Source of the DNA: Delphinapterus leucas
Taxonomy: Eukaryota > Chordata > Mammalia > Artiodactyla > Monodontidae
Length of the DNA: 64,000 bases
Direction of reading: 5' to 3'
Assembly (NCBI RefSeq): GCF_002288925.2
Contig: NW_022098076.1
Coordinates: 91,481,933-91,545,932, forward strand
In this document: in pieces, positions 49,076-59,846 of the stretch
Layout: the number at the start of each line of letters is the position of its first letter
How positions within the stretch are numbered: the first letter of the stretch is position 1
Made by a program: the position numbers and the translations under genes
The notes under the pieces: model-generated
Told to the model about the DNA's origin: nothing
The model's database searches: none
The model's input: the letters and a program-made list of their open reading frames with translations, nothing else

Positions 49076-50149
49076 AGGGTGAATGCTGCAAGATGCTGGG
49101 AAGCCACCCAAAGAATCCCCAAACATTTCCCAAGCTTTTTGCATGATTCATTTCATGCTGCCCCAGTGCTTAACTACGATGCAGCCTGGTGTGTCTTCAA
49201 TATCATACCTCGCGTGCACCCTGTACTTTCCGGGCTTGTTTTAAGTCTACAAGTGAGTTTACGGTCACTCGTACATTGTACAGTTGGACACTGTACACAC
49301 GTCCTTGTCTAGATTTCTCAGGCTCGTGCTTCCCAAGGACTGAGATAATTGGCAATAGCGGGAGGGCTCTTCACGGGAGGGCCTGGTTATCTGTAGGGTG
49401 TGTGAAGAGTGATGGGTGATTTTGGTGTTTTTCTTATTTTCCAAAGCTTCATTTCTGTTGCCTTTTCATATGCTTATTCACTCAGACCTTTCCATGTGGG
49501 ATTCAGAAGGGCTGCCAATCAAGTCATTTCTCCCGATGGGCTGGGGAAAAAGAGAACGGGGCTGGGGGTGACTTCATCAGCCATTTGTTAGAATATAATG
49601 TTCAGGAGCAGCAGAATGGAAAAATCTGAATTTCCATAGTTATTTCCGGAACTAAACTGATTAAAATCCTTTCCTAGGTAGGTCGGAATCTTCCCTTTAA
49701 CCATGTTTAGAAGAAAAGGCCGAGAGAGTCATTGTGGCGAGGGCATTAAATCTGCTTGGGTGACTCAGAATGTGTGTTGGCACGGCGGCATGTCACGGGG
49801 CGAGTCACAAACCCGGCGAGTCGGTGGCCGTGGTGTGTCTGAAAGGGACCCGGGCCTCACGATACCACGCTGAATTTGCTTCCTTTTAGTCTTTCACAGC
49901 AAAGTGTTTGAAGCTAAGCTTTTCATTCCTTTTTGCGAGGCTGTGATCAATAGGAAGAAGGCATTAAAGGTTCCCCCACCGTTGCCTTTCTCAGGGTTGT
50001 GGTTAAAAGTGAGGATTGTGTTTTAGGCTGTGTGCTAATGAGAATTTGAATTTTGTGCGGAGCTGGAGTGTCAATGAAAAATCGCCCGTTACCCAGCTGT
50101 GCAGCCCGTGATTATCTTTCCCTGTGATTTATTCCACACTGGCTCCCCT

Positions 50150-50255
50150 TAATTTATTCATCCATCCGTGCGTGTGTTCATTCAGTCATGGATCGGATGA
50201 GCCTTATTGAGCGCCCACTGTGTGCCAGGCACTGTGCTTGTCTTTAACATGTCAG
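50150..50255 (-). mobile_element. L2-type repeat fragment, reverse
   Basis: Motif ttattgagcgcccactgtgt, gccaggcactgtgcttgtct, preceded by ttcattcagtcatgg. Confidence 0.5.
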
Positions 50256-50298
50256 AGACAGCTGTGGCTTTGGTTTTTCTTATTTTGTTTTTAATTTT

Positions 50299-50430
50299 TA
50301 AAAATTAAAAAAAACTTTCTTTGGCTGTGCCACATGGCATGTGGGATCTTAGTTCCCTGACCAGGGATCAAACTCACGCCCCCTGCATTGGAAGCGTGGA
50401 GTCTTAACCGCTGGCCCACCAGGGAAGTCC
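50299..50430 (-). mobile_element. Short tRNA-derived SINE (CHR-related), reverse
   Basis: Contains only the tRNA-like head: ggctgtgccacatggcatgt, then cccctgcattgg, ending ccaccagggaagtccc. It is the shorter ancestral form found across even-toed ungulates and whales. Its left end runs into an A/T-rich segment near 50290. Confidence 0.8.
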
Positions 50431-50481
50431 CAGTTTTTCGTTTTTTCTATGCTCCCAGCCTGGAAGGGGGCTTGGACAGTG

Positions 50482-50776
50482 AGATGCAGAGAAACTGTTA
50501 TGGGCAGGATGCTGAGAAGATTCCCGGTGGCCTCTTCTGGAGATGCTGAGAAACTGTCATGGGCAGGATGCTGAGAAGAATCCCAGTGGCCTCTTCTGGA
50601 GATGCTGAGAAACTGTTATGGGCAGGATGCTGAGAAGAATCCCAGTGGCCTCATCTGGAGACGCTGAGAAACTGTCATGGGCAGGATGCTGAGAAGATTC
50701 CTGGTGGCCTCTTCTGGAGATGCTGAGAAACTGTCATGGGCAGGATGCTGAGAAGATTCCTGGTGGCCTCTTCTGG
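50482..50776. repeat. 59-bp minisatellite, five full copies
   Basis: Five head-to-tail copies of a 59-base unit (agatgctgagaaactgtcat.. to ..ctcttctgg) start at 50482, 50541, 50600, 50659 and 50718. A decayed sixth start is at 50777. Copies differ at only a few positions. Because 59 is not a multiple of three, the copies are read in shifting frames, which argues against coding function. Confidence 0.95.
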
Positions 50777-52367
50777 AGATGCTCAGAGCCAAGAGGGGGA
50801 AGTGAACCTTTCCAGGAAGAATCAGGGAACGTTTACAAAGAGGGGTCCTCCCTTCCCAGCCTGAGGGACCCCAGGGGGCAGGCCCAGGGGACGGATGTGG
50901 GCTGGCAGTCTCCAGGACAGTTTCTGGAATGGCGTCACTGTTAAAAGTAAATGCTTTCAGGAGAAGTGAAGGCATCTGAGGTGTCCAGAAGTAATCAACA
51001 CTGATGTCATTAATCACTGCACAATAGGAGCCTATTTCTAGGTGAGAAGCCAAGGTCATCATGGCCACCCACACCCAGAGAACAGAAGGTGAGGCTTCAG
51101 GACAAGGATGTGGGCAGCGGACAGAGGCTTCGGGGAATGGGTGCTCAGCTCTCACGGCTGTAGGATGGACCACTAGACCCGTGTTTCTAGAAGGAATGGG
51201 CGGTTCTCAGAGAGCCTGGACTCCTGTCCTGCTCGGCGGCCCTGCTGCAGGCTGATCGCAGCTGGAGGGTCTCTGGCGGTTCACGGAGAAGGGCACGGAG
51301 GCCACTTTTAAAGCTGGGCTCCCAGGGTTTCCGTCACATTCTCTCCCCACCGCACACAGGATCTGTAAGCTAAGTGGAACCTCATGCTGTTGCCCTTGGT
51401 CTCTGGGGTTCCTGGTCTGTAAGATGGCTGGGGATGCCCCGGAGGGCGCGTGGCCACTGCCTGGGCATGTGGGAGTATAGGGGCTTCAGGCAGGGAGGAC
51501 TCCAGGTGCAAGTTACACTCCTAGGCAAAGACCCTTTCCCAATAAGGCCCCATTCACAGGCTCCTGTTGGCAGTGTCTTTTGCGGGGACACTGGTCAACC
51601 CACTGCGGGGATGCTCCTGCCCATGAATGGGATGGGGTTCCCAGCCCAGCCCTGCACACGTGGGACCTGGCACAGACTGGGCTCCAGCCAAGCCCTTCTC
51701 TCCCTGTTTGCCTGCTACTTGGTTTTGGTTTCTGTCTTTCACATTAGGATTTTTCTCAAATAGTTACTGATCTTTGGTGATCTAGTCACCGTTCACAGTG
51801 AGACGCTGAAAGTCTGACTGACTGTGCGTTGAGGGGCCCTGAGGCCAGCGAGCCCTGGGGAAGAACATCTGGGGGGACAATTTTGCTTAACTGCCCTATT
51901 TTTAGCCCTTCCTCCTGTACGCACTGTCTGCTGGGCCTGAGTTCCCAAAGTCCAGACTCCGATTTCCCGGACTCTGATTCAGTTTCCCCATAGGACACAC
52001 TCTTCTGTCTGGATTGGGACGGGTCGCCTCCGGAGTGTGAAGTAGGGGCGGGATACGGGGAGGGTCTAAGATCACATGTCTTCAGTTGCATCCAGTGGCA
52101 TCTTGGTAAATGTTTAACAAATACCTTCTGGAAGGAAAAAACAGCCCTGACTTCTATTGTCTCTTGATTCCTGTGGTGTAAATATTCCCATCATGGTCCA
52201 TTTCAAGCTACCATGTGACGTCACTGAAGGCAGATTTGGGAAGAGATGCTTGTAGCACATTCTTCACATAGACACAAGTGACCGGGCTGTCCTCAAGAGC
52301 AGACGGTGGCAAAACGTGATAGAAGAATTAGGAAGTGATGCATCCTGAGAGTTTTATCTTTGTTTTT

Positions 52368-52590
52368 TTGGGTTTTTTTTGTTTTTTTTTGTTTTTTTGC
52401 GGTATGCGGGCCTCTCACTGTTGTGGCCTCTCCCGTTGCGGAGCACAGGCTCCAGATGTGTAGGCTCAGTGGCCATGGCTCACGGGCCCAGCCGCTCCAC
52501 AGCATGTGGGGTCTTCCCGGACCGGGACACAAACCCATGTCCCCTGCATCGGCAGGTGGACTCTCAACCACTGTGCCACCAGGGAAGCCC
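52368..52590 (-). mobile_element. CHR-type SINE, short form, reverse
   Basis: Reverse copy with a T-rich left end and ccaccagggaagccc at the right. The 15-bp target-site duplication tttatctttgttttt lies at 52353-52367 and 52591-52605. Confidence 0.92.
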
Positions 52591-53678
52591 TTTATCTTTG
52601 TTTTTAATCAAATACTTTAAATTCTAAGTTTATATAATTTAACTTTTGATAATGGCCATGTTTAAAAGCTGACTCACAGACATCTTGGAAATGTAGCAAT
52701 TGGTTCTTGCAAACTGTATGTTACACACCACACCACTGGGCCACATCACCCTCTCATTGGCACCTGGTAGCTCAGATTTCTAAGGCTTTTTGGAATTTGT
52801 GGCATAAATAGGTTTGTTTCTTACTGGTTTCTCCTTCTGCAAGCCTTCTAATTTCGTTGCAGTTTTAGAAGATGGAAAGTAAAAGGTGAGTGACTAGTCA
52901 AGGTGAATACATTTATATATTGATATATATGTGTATATGTGTATTTATATTTCTTTTTATTTTCTCTATTGCCCTTGTAGTGAGGTTTTGGGAGGGTGTG
53001 CCAGTTATTCCTTGTTACAGTTTATAATTCTTTACATTAAACCTTCCCTGTTCAAATTTCTTCTCCTGATTGGGCCCTGACTGAGATGGGGTGGTGCCGG
53101 GTGAGTCAGTGCAGTCGACCTGCTGTGTCACGCGGGAAGTTCAAGTTCAAGCAAGCTAGCTGTCTTAGGGATTTGTCTTCCCTCATGGTCTGCAGCCACC
53201 CTGTCATTCTCCCACCAGGGCCGTCACCTCAGTTTAAGCCCTTTCTAGCTTCATTTGTTGGTTTATCTCTGTCCCTCCAACTCACCCTTCACACATATGA
53301 CAGAGTCATCCTTCCAAATGTTCTGCGTGGAACATCCTTCCAAATGTTCTACAAGCTGCACTTCGGGGGACTCCTGGTCCCCAGCTTCTGGCCACCCTGG
53401 GCCACGGGATGGGCCCAGCAGGAGGGTGGGCACATGGGAGGAGCCAGGCTGTCCCTTCCTCCCTGTCTCTGGCAGTGGTTACATCGTCTCTGTGATCCTG
53501 ATTCCCACTTGTGGTGCCTGGACAAAGAGCCTCTCCTGCTGGGTGGCCTTGGCCTCTGCTCGGGTACCACCTCCGCTCCGTTCCCTGCCAGATGCTGATC
53601 TCCGGGGGACCTCATGGCCTTTGAATGGCTCTTCAGCACGGTCAACAGGGTCACACACCGTTTACCAAGGTCTCTATG

Positions 53679-53921
53679 CCCTTGAAAGGCATGACTGCTC
53701 TATCGGGGCCTCTCCTGAGACAGTGTTTTCCAAGATACTCAACTCAAAGCCATGGGCTCCTTGTTTCTGGCCAGACTCTGAATCAATGAATCCTGTCCTT
53801 GAACTTGACAAAGTCTCCTGCCCTTGGCAGGGAGAAGGTGGGGACATTCTTGATTCCCACCCATCACGCCCACTCCCTTGCCGTTGATATTTTTCTTTTC
53901 TGTTTTCTTTTTAGCAAATTC
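53679..53921 (+). repeat. Inverted repeat, left arm
   Basis: This 243-base arm is repeated in reverse complement at 54714-54956. Shared blocks include aggcatga, gacagtgttttccaagatac, ctctgaatcaatgaatcctg, acattcttgattcccaccca and atatttttcttttctgtttt. By eye the arms agree at roughly 93%, with most differences being C/T or G/A changes. The spacer is 792 bases. Confidence 0.93.
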
Positions 53922-54713
53922 CAATACTTGACACTAGCATGGGTAAAACTCCACCTTATTTCTACTACTGCCCATGTAGAATCCTGAAACCCAGAATATC
54001 TCCTCTCTAGCACTCAGGGCTTAACCTCCCGCCTGATGGTGACCAAAGGCCCTGGTGCTGGCGGAAGGACCAGCTCTGCAGGGTGACCACTAACAAGCGG
54101 GCTGGAGAAGGATACACAGCCCAGCAGCTGAGGAGGGTGAGTGACTCACAGGTGTGGAATTCCAAGGGTCAGGCCATGAGCGGTCAGTGAGTAATTAGGT
54201 GTGGTCACTGGTAGTCTGCCTGGAGGCTGACTTAATCAACTCATCATTTCTGGACCGCCCAGGCTCAGCTTACTGTGGGGACCTTGCACATTTATCTTCC
54301 TGGTTTGAGTCCCTGTTGGGTGAAACAAGTCATGAGGAGACCAGCCTCGTCATCACCCTCATTTGTGACCAAACTCCAAAGCCCCAGGCTCTTTGATCGC
54401 AAGTTACAAACTCTGCTTCTCAGATGCCAGACTCTGGGGTTCAGGCCAGCACTTGTTTTATAGAGAAGAAACAGACACAAGGAGGGCAAGTGTCTTAGCT
54501 GAGGTTGGGGGATTGTCCCTGGGGTAGTGGATTTCAGGTGAGTTATGTTCCGGGCAACACTGGCTGGCGGGAGGGCACAAATACAAGCGTGGGTATGAGA
54601 GATGAATGGATGCCCAGCACTTTGTGTCCTGGCAGCGTTTCTGCAGGAATGCCCAGCCCAACTGGAGTCCTGGTTCTCCTTGAGAAAGGAGCATCTTGGA
54701 AAGATGCTAAAAA

Positions 54714-54956
54714 GAATTTACTAAAAAGAAAACAGAAAAGAAAAATATCAACTGCAAGGGAGTGGGCGTGATGGGTGGGAATCAAGAATGTCCCCACCTT
54801 CTCTCCCTGCCAAGGAGGGAACTTTGTCAAGTTCAAGGACAGGATTCATTGATTCAGAGTCCGGCCAGGAACAAGGATCCCGTGGCTTTGAGTGGAGTAT
54901 CTTGGAAAACACTGTCTCAGGAGAGACCCCGGTAGAGAAATCATGCCTTTCGAGGG
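54714..54956 (-). repeat. Inverted repeat, right arm
   Basis: Reverse-complement partner of the arm at 53679-53921. Similarity ends sharply at both sides (at aaattc near the spacer and ccttgaaagg/ccctcgaaagg at the outer edge). Confidence 0.93.
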
Positions 54957-55919
54957 CTGGAAAAGATGGCTGTAACTTTACAGGTGGGAAAGTAACTTTC
55001 CGTTAGTGGCTTGCAGTGAAATTGTGAGATTGCTCTAAGATTGCGCTAAAATTGTGAGATTGTGCTGAGACCAAACTGCTAAATTAGTAGCTTTCCCTTT
55101 GGGAAGCCGGGGGAGGAGATGGTCTCCTCTGTGAATGTTTATTCACCCTTGGTTCGCACAATATGCAGGCAAGTCTTCTAGTGCATTTCCACCCATCCTG
55201 GGAAATGTGTTCCACATTCGCTGGAAAAGTCAAGTCGGAAGAGACATCTGAGAAGTGCATGGACCGACCCATCACTTGAGGAAGAGCCTGAGCTTGTGGA
55301 TTAGAACTGACCCACGTGCACCTCTAGTAACGGGAGAGGCAATTAGACCTGTTTCCACATCCCCTAAGGCGAGCGTGAGTGGCCAGGGTATGTGCGTGGG
55401 GCAGGTGGGCCTGGCTGCCTCGAATCTTGTGCTGAAACCATTGTGTAGGACAGAGGGACCTGCAAAAAAGGGGCTGTCCGACTCCTGTGGAATCGGGTCC
55501 CACTGAGTTGTGATACAGTAGATCCAGAAGCAATAGCACCCTGGGCTGGGTGGCCCCGTGGTGAGTGAGAGCCGGGCCAGACAGGACTCTACGGCTCTTA
55601 TGAACCTCACGTGGTTAAGCCTGGCTGCACAAAAGAATCTGAAAATCAGTTGAACAATCATGTTTAATAAGAGACCATATCTCAGCCTCAAATTAAGTTC
55701 AGGGCTGTTGAAAATGCATCAAAATCTTGCTTAGCTCAGCAAGTACTTCCCTGTGTAGAAAACTCAGGAATTTATTAATGATACTTTGCATCATGAATTA
55801 TTTTACCTCCCTACCCCTACCATCAAGGTGCTTTGGGGGTTTTAAATGGCAGACGACCCAGAAAGTGGTGTGGGCGGCAACTCAGGTACAAGGGGAAACA
55901 AACGGCATGTGAAGGGATT

Positions 55920-56110
55920 GCCAAATGCTGGAGCTTTGGGGTCTAGCAGGTCTGGGTTTTACTCTCCATTAGTCTCTGTGTGACTTTGGGAAAGTTACAC
56001 ATCTCAGGGCTTTGGTTTTGATGACTATAACATGGAGATGCAGGTGGTATCTTTTTCACGGGCTTGTTTTGAGGATTCATTCAGAGAAAGTATTCACTGT
56101 GCGGCATAAT
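55920..56110 (+). mobile_element. MIR SINE
   Basis: MIR blocks: agcaggtctgggttttactc, gtctctgtgtgactttggga, aaagttacacatctcagggc and ggcttgttttgaggattcat. Confidence 0.7.
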
Positions 56111-56199
56111 GTCTGATAAACGTATACACTCAAGACAGGGTTGGTGTGGTCACAGAAGTTATGGTCCCTCTGGGCTCCTGCATCACTTAGGCCTGGCTT

Positions 56200-56345
56200 C
56201 CTTTGTGTCCCGTGTCCCCAGCTAGACGTGAGCGCCCTGAACCAGGAACCAGATCGTCTCTGCACACCCACCGCCCAGCACGGTGCTTCACTCTTTGCTA
56301 GTTGCTCAATGCAGAGCTGTTGAATAAACAGACGAATGAACAGAA
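56200..56345 (+). mobile_element. L2 LINE 3' end fragment
   Basis: Ends with the L2-type cgcccagcacggtgcttcac, ttgctcaatgcagagctgtt and tgaataaacagacgaatgaa. Confidence 0.55.
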
Positions 56346-56581
56346 GAAGGAGAGTCAGGGCTTTTACCACTAAGCCCCAAGCTCTTCACGCTACAATCTG
56401 CTGTCTTTAGAGAGATGCCATGACAACAAACAGTGAAAGCAGGAACATGATTGGTTTAAACCTATTCAGCAATGTTGTCCTGTGCCATGGCCTCTAGATA
56501 CATTCAGAAATGATAACCAAGGGGGCCTGGAGGCTACGACGCCCCGCCTTAGCAGGCATCCCTGGACTTGGTCTCCTACAG

Positions 56582-56772
56582 CAGTGGTCCTCAACCTTTT
56601 TGGCACCAGGGACCAGTTTCGTGGAAAACAATTTTAGGGGGTAATGCGAGCGACGGGGAGCAGCAGATGAAGCTTTGCTCGCTCACCTGACGCTCACTTC
56701 CTGCTGTGTGGCCCGATTCCTAACAGGCCTCAGACCAGTATCAGTCCGAGGCCCAGGGGGTGGGGAACCCTG
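56582..56772. mobile_element. Non-autonomous hAT-type DNA transposon fossil
   Basis: Left end cagtggtcctcaaccttttt is a hAT-style terminal repeat. Internal blocks are ggcaccagggaccagtttcg, tgtgtggcccgattcctaac and ggggtggggaaccctg. The near-repeat tcctacag / ttctacag beside the two ends fits an 8-bp target-site duplication. Confidence 0.65.
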
Positions 56773-56844
56773 TTTCTACAGGATCCAGTGGTTTCCTGCT
56801 CAGAGACCTGAAAACTAAGATACCAAACAGTCTATGGATTTTCT

Positions 56845-57165
56845 TTTTCTGTTTTTAAATTTTTTATTTATTTGTTTTTGGCTGTGTTGGGTCTTCGCTG
56901 CTGCGTGAGGGCTTTCCCCAGTTGCGGCGAGTGGGGGCTACTCTTCGTTGCAGTGCGTGGGCTTCTCACTGCGGTGGCCTCTCCCGTTGCGGAGCACAGG
57001 CTCTAGGCGTGTGGGCCTCAGTAGCTGTGGCACATGGGCTCAGCAGTTGTGGCACATGGGCTCAGCTGCTCCGTGGCATGTGGGATCCTCCCGGACTAGG
57101 GCCCAAACCCATGTCCCCTGCGTTGGCAGACAGATTCCCAACCACTGCACCACCAGGGAAGTCCC
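56845..57165 (-). mobile_element. CHR-1-like SINE, long form, reverse
   Basis: Reverse long-form copy starting in an A/T-rich tail (tttttatttatttg) and ending ccaccagggaagtccc. It shares the gttgcggcgag and ctactcttcgttgc blocks with the copy at 40.7 kb. It is more diverged, and no convincing target-site duplication was seen. Confidence 0.88.
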
Positions 57166-57224
57166 TGGTGAAATACCTCCATGTGCTTCAACTTATAAAG
57201 GCCCACACAATTAATAAAAACATG

Positions 57225-57345
57225 GTTTATAATGAGAAAGAGTATAAAAAAATGTATATAGACGTATAACTGAATCACTTTACTGTACAGCAGAAACTAA
57301 CCCAACGTTATAAATCAACTAGACTTTAATTAAAAAAAAGAAAAA
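57225..57345 (+). mobile_element. L1 3' end fragment
   Basis: Ends with aatcactttactgtacagca, tcaactagactttaattaaa and an A-rich tail, the last 120 bases of the artiodactyl/whale L1. Confidence 0.8.
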
Positions 57346-57544
57346 CAAAAAAAACTCCTGTGTTCTTGGTGCACAAAACCAGGAGCTCCTGGCAGTTTTG
57401 TTCAAGCTTTGGGTGCTTTGGCAGCTCCAGCAATGGTGCCACGGGAGCAGCCCACTGAAGACGGTGGATTGGGTGGTGACCAGGTCCCAAGGAGAGCCCT
57501 GTGCAGTCTGAGGTTTGAGAGGGAACGAGAGGGAGGGAGCTCCC

Positions 57545-57730
57545 ATCTAGATGCTAAACGCTGGGCTAAGCCCTTCCCAAATGTCATCATCTCACGGAAT
57601 CCTGATCGAGTGTGATTATCACCCCTGCTTCATGTATAAAGGAACCCACACAAGGCATACAAGGGGAGGAAGCCCGACTTTGAACCTAGGACTGGCTGGT
57701 TTTGAGGCCACTGCCTCCAGCTGCTGCCAA
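57545..57730 (-). mobile_element. MIR SINE, reverse
   Basis: Reverse MIR blocks: aaacgctgggctaagccctt, tcatctcacggaatcctgat, gattatcacccctgcttcat and actttgaacctaggactggc. Confidence 0.65.
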
Positions 57731-59139
57731 GAAAAGGAATCAATCCAGGCAGACTAGTACAGGGACCCGGGGGGCTTTCTGGGACGGTCAGCCCAGCTGC
57801 TTAGAGCAAACCCCAGCGCTGCCACAAACCCAAACCCAATTTGCAAAAGAATTCTGTTTCCTCTTCCCTCTTTGCTGAGCTATGGGGTTAGGCGTAAGTC
57901 CTTGAGTCTTTGGTTTCAAGAGCAGATATACCTGATGATATATAGATTTATTTTACAGAATTTCCCAAAGTCAGAAGTTATCTGCAGGCCAAGCAGGATT
58001 GCAGCCCAGGAGGACTACCTGAAAATAGGAAATCGGGCCTTTGGGGTTCCAGTCAAAGGGAAGGAAGGATGAAGGGGTGGGTTTAAAACTAAGCAAAGGA
58101 AAGTGCACTGATTTTTACTTCGTGGTTTGTTTTCCCCATCTTTCCTTTCTGAGAGCTGGGTCGGGTCTTCTAAGATCACTTGCAGTTTATTAAACTGACC
58201 ATTCTTTTTCCTGGAAGTTCATAAAAATAATATCGATCTCATGTGGCTAGAAAGCTCAAACTTAGAAGCCAGACCCCTGCCATGTAGGGAGGGTGGGCTG
58301 TGAAGACTGGACACCCTAACCACATGGCTTGTTTTTGGTGAAAAGTCCTGAAATGTCTGAAACGGGAGATTGTCTTAGAGGAGGCCAATCAGAGGCCCTG
58401 AGGCTTTGTGAAGGTTTTGTACCGAGAGGCGGCCAACTATCTCCTGCTTTCCAATCACGAATCAGAGCTTCCTTCAACAGATGGCTGTTTCCATGGGGAG
58501 TTATTGGCTTCTGTGCAGGGCCTACTTTCGGTTACTTGATCTACAAAATGCCCATAGATCTGAAGGCTCAGCGGAGGGTGTGTTTGCTGCGCTTCTCACT
58601 CAATCATATTCCAAGGGAAGGGCAGCTTGGGAGGCCCCTCCTGCCCCTTTGTACCTCCAGTGTCTCATGCCAAGCCTGGCAAAGCAGTAGGCCTAAGGGA
58701 TGCTCGTTGACTTAATAAGCAATTGCGTGAATACAGGAGATGAATGCTCTTTTGGCAACACTCCCCTCAGTGAGGGAACCGGCAGTCAGAGCGGACCCAC
58801 TTGGATTTTAATCCAGCTCCAAGAAACTGGCCAAGGCCGAGGAGCTAATGATCGCTGGGGTCAGGCTTGGCTCTGGGTCAGATGAAGTGTGCTTCACCCC
58901 ACCCTGGGTTGTGTTTCTCTGAATATCCCTGACTTCAGGACAGGCCAAATGCCACCAACAGACTAGTCTTCCTGGATCCCGCCAACTCAGATCTGTGAGC
59001 CAGGATCTCAGCCAGCCAGACTTTTATTCCGGATTTCCCTGGGAAGGACCACCAAGCTCACAGCCCTGCTCTGGAAGCGAGTACTGCCCATCCCCCAAGG
59101 CTGGCTTCCTCCAGCCAAACATTCGCTACTTTCTTTCTA
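57731..59139. other. Intergenic sequence, no feature recognised
   Basis: Unique mixed-composition sequence. The longest frame (58329-58715, 128 codons) has no recognisable domain. Confidence 0.5.
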
Positions 59140-59292
59140 GTTCATAGATGGCAACATCAGACATACCTAAATTCAAAGTCTTGCTCTGGACAAGTGACTC
59201 AGCCTTTCTGAGCCTTCGTTCTCTCCTCTAGAATACGGATTCCATACTAACGTCCATCTCAAAGTGTGTGGTGAGAGTCAATTGAGACAGTT
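59140..59292 (+). mobile_element. MIR SINE
   Basis: MIR blocks: acctaaattcaaagtcttgc, acaagtgactcagcctttct and gagccttcgttctctcctct. It abuts the LTR that starts at 59294. Confidence 0.65.
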
Positions 59293-59293
59293 C

Positions 59294-59846
59294 TGTAATG
59301 ACCCTTACTACACACATAATGGGGAAGAACACATCTGACTCCATGTTGGATCTATTTCTTTTATTTTAACCCCTGTGCTCTGTTGCCTGTGCCTAGTCGT
59401 GCTGGCTCTGCACCTTTTGTAAAAGAATGTTGCCTAGAGCCTGAAATATGCAGGATAGGCTGCTCTCAGGGCTCTGACCTTTAAGGGTATAACACTTTTA
59501 CATTCATATAGATGTACAAAGTTGCAGAACAGAGAATAACATTCGTCTTGTTGGAGGTTTACAGGAACCTGACCTGACCTAGGTGGACTGCGGCAAGAAC
59601 AAATGATGCCGACACCAAGAAGTCTGAAACAACAAACCACGCCCCTTCCTCACCTTGCCTTTAAAAGTTCATACTAAATACAAAAGTGCTTTGCTGAAAC
59701 CTTTCAGGGAGTTCAGGCTTTTTCGGGCACGACCCACCCGTCTCCTTGCAGGGCCCTGCAATAGATCTTTTTCTGCTCCAAACTCTGCCGTTTTCGTTTG
59801 TTTGGCCTGACTGTGGGTCAGGCACACGAACTTGCATTTGGTAACA
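59294..59846 (+). mobile_element. Probable solo LTR of an endogenous retrovirus
   Basis: The block runs from tgtaatgacccttactacac to acttgcatttggtaaca, giving TG...CA ends. Inside are a cctttaaaag promoter-like box, ttgctgaaacctttcaggga, and a damaged polyadenylation signal (aatagatctt where related LTRs have aataaa). It is about 553 bp long with no gag, pol or env sequence alongside. No target-site duplication was resolved. Confidence 0.65.

Larger units (their letters stand above)
49076..52352. other. Intergenic sequence around the minisatellite
   Basis: 49.1-50.15 kb is unique and repeat-poor. After the L2 fragment, SINE and minisatellite, 50.78-52.35 kb is GC-rich unique DNA. A 185-codon reverse frame (50616-51173) includes minisatellite copies and is not a credible gene. 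Confidence 0.5.
52606..56199. other. Intergenic sequence around the inverted repeat
   Basis: Apart from the inverted repeat and the MIR at 55920, no gene or clear repeat is seen. A worn MIR may lie at 54290-54520. An 18-base direct repeat, catccttccaaatgttct, occurs twice within 53306-53351. Confidence 0.45.

Noticed and set aside
50616..51173. A 185-codon reverse frame ending in repeated peptides
   Set aside because: The repeats come from the 59-bp minisatellite, whose unit is not a multiple of three. No domain or splice context supports it.
53799..53987. Two short, nearly identical peptides encoded at 53799-53987 and on the reverse strand of 54543-54836
   Set aside because: They are translations of the two arms of the inverted repeat. 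Neither has coding support beyond the duplicated DNA.
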